Made by a program: the position numbers and the translations under genes. Below, in pieces: positions 5,564 through 5,758 of a DNA stretch of 5,758 nt (position 1 is its first letter; every line of letters begins with the position of its first letter). Source of the DNA: Candidatus Poribacteria bacterium (GTDB lineage Bacteria > Poribacteria > WGA-4E > UBA9662); the NCBI GenBank assembly GCA_002697225.1, contig NZUQ01000013.1, positions 95,517 through 101,274 on the forward strand, written 5' to 3'. The notes below the pieces were generated by a model. That model ran no database searches, was not told where the DNA came from, and was given only the letters and a program-made list of their open reading frames with translations.

Positions 5564-5713
5564 CGATGGTTAGACTGTTTGGAATCTTATATCACATTAG
5601 TCTGTAGGTTTGGTTAGTCCCAATCGTGCAAGAAGCTGTTAGTAGCCTTTGAATTTTATTTCAACATGATGGGTAACTAGACTTGCCAATGCAAATCTAT
5701 TCAGGAGTTAAAC

Positions 5714-5758
5714 ATGAGCTTTGAAGTATACGACTATCGTAAAGATATCCGAAACTTG
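5714..5758 (+). CDS. Start of a protein gene, truncated by the window edge
   Basis: ATG at 5714 opens a frame that stays open for 15 codons to the window end (MSFEVYDYRKDIRNL). AGGAG at 5703-5707, six bases upstream, is a good Shine-Dalgarno, and a near-consensus promoter lies 150 bases further upstream, so this is very probably a real gene start. The 15 residues are charged and show no signal peptide or membrane segment. They are too few to assign a family. It is probably an independent transcription unit from the PhyH gene, given the 810-base gap. Confidence 0.65.
   Translation, partial: MSFEVYDYRKDIRNL

Larger units (their letters stand above)
4901..5713. other. Long intergenic region with no convincing intact gene
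   Basis: These roughly 810 bases carry no convincing protein gene on either strand. The first part (about 4949-5330, minus strand) reads as possibly decayed coding sequence. Other contents are a 13-pair inverted repeat (5155-5218), a G-rich stretch (5415-5439), an A-tract (5490s), a near-consensus promoter (5535-5563) and an untranslated leader of about 140 bases before the next gene. No tRNA-like or rRNA-like sequence is recognised. No clear terminator follows the PhyH stop: there is a T-run at 4935-4940 but no convincing stem before it. Confidence 0.6.

Overview
The window is bacterial and AT-leaning. Most of its genes are led by Shine-Dalgarno-like sequences and the promoters look sigma70-type. 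It holds four apparently complete protein genes and the first codons of a fifth. No RNA gene, CRISPR array or intact mobile element is visible. The mix of a phytanoyl-CoA-dioxygenase-family protein, a class-C-beta-lactamase-fold serine hydrolase and a divergent GH32 protein reminds me of uncultured environmental heterotrophs such as Poribacteria- or Planctomycetes-like lineages. That is a weak impression, and the taxonomy cannot be settled from this sequence.

Layout: (1) a plus-strand histidine phosphatase (35-688); (2) a 267-base convergent gap with two interleaved perfect inverted repeats; (3) a minus-strand GH32 fructosidase-like gene (956-2527); (4) a 230-base divergent control region with a perfect 9-bp inverted repeat that places a TTGACA hexamer on each strand, followed by a second palindrome; (5) a plus-strand serine hydrolase (2758-3999) and, 70 bases later, a PhyH-family Fe(II)/2-oxoglutarate oxygenase (4070-4900), probably co-transcribed; (6) about 810 bases without a convincing gene, holding possible decayed coding sequence on the minus strand, a long-stem inverted repeat, a G-rich tract and a near-consensus sigma70 promoter; (7) the start of another plus-strand gene at 5714.

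The GH32 gene and the hydrolase-oxygenase pair share one divergent control region, so they may be regulated together as a small catabolic set in which a glycosidase-like, an esterase-like and an oxygenase protein act on one compound or related compounds. None of the three shows a signal peptide, so all are predicted to be cytoplasmic. The pathway is inference.

The most notable protein-level observation is in the GH32 gene. The nucleophile motif NDPNG is intact, but the Glu expected as general acid/base in the 'EC' motif is Ala, and RDP reads FDP. This points either to a divergent GH32-like subgroup with altered chemistry or to a loss of classical activity. I see no clear evidence of a wholly new multi-gene system.
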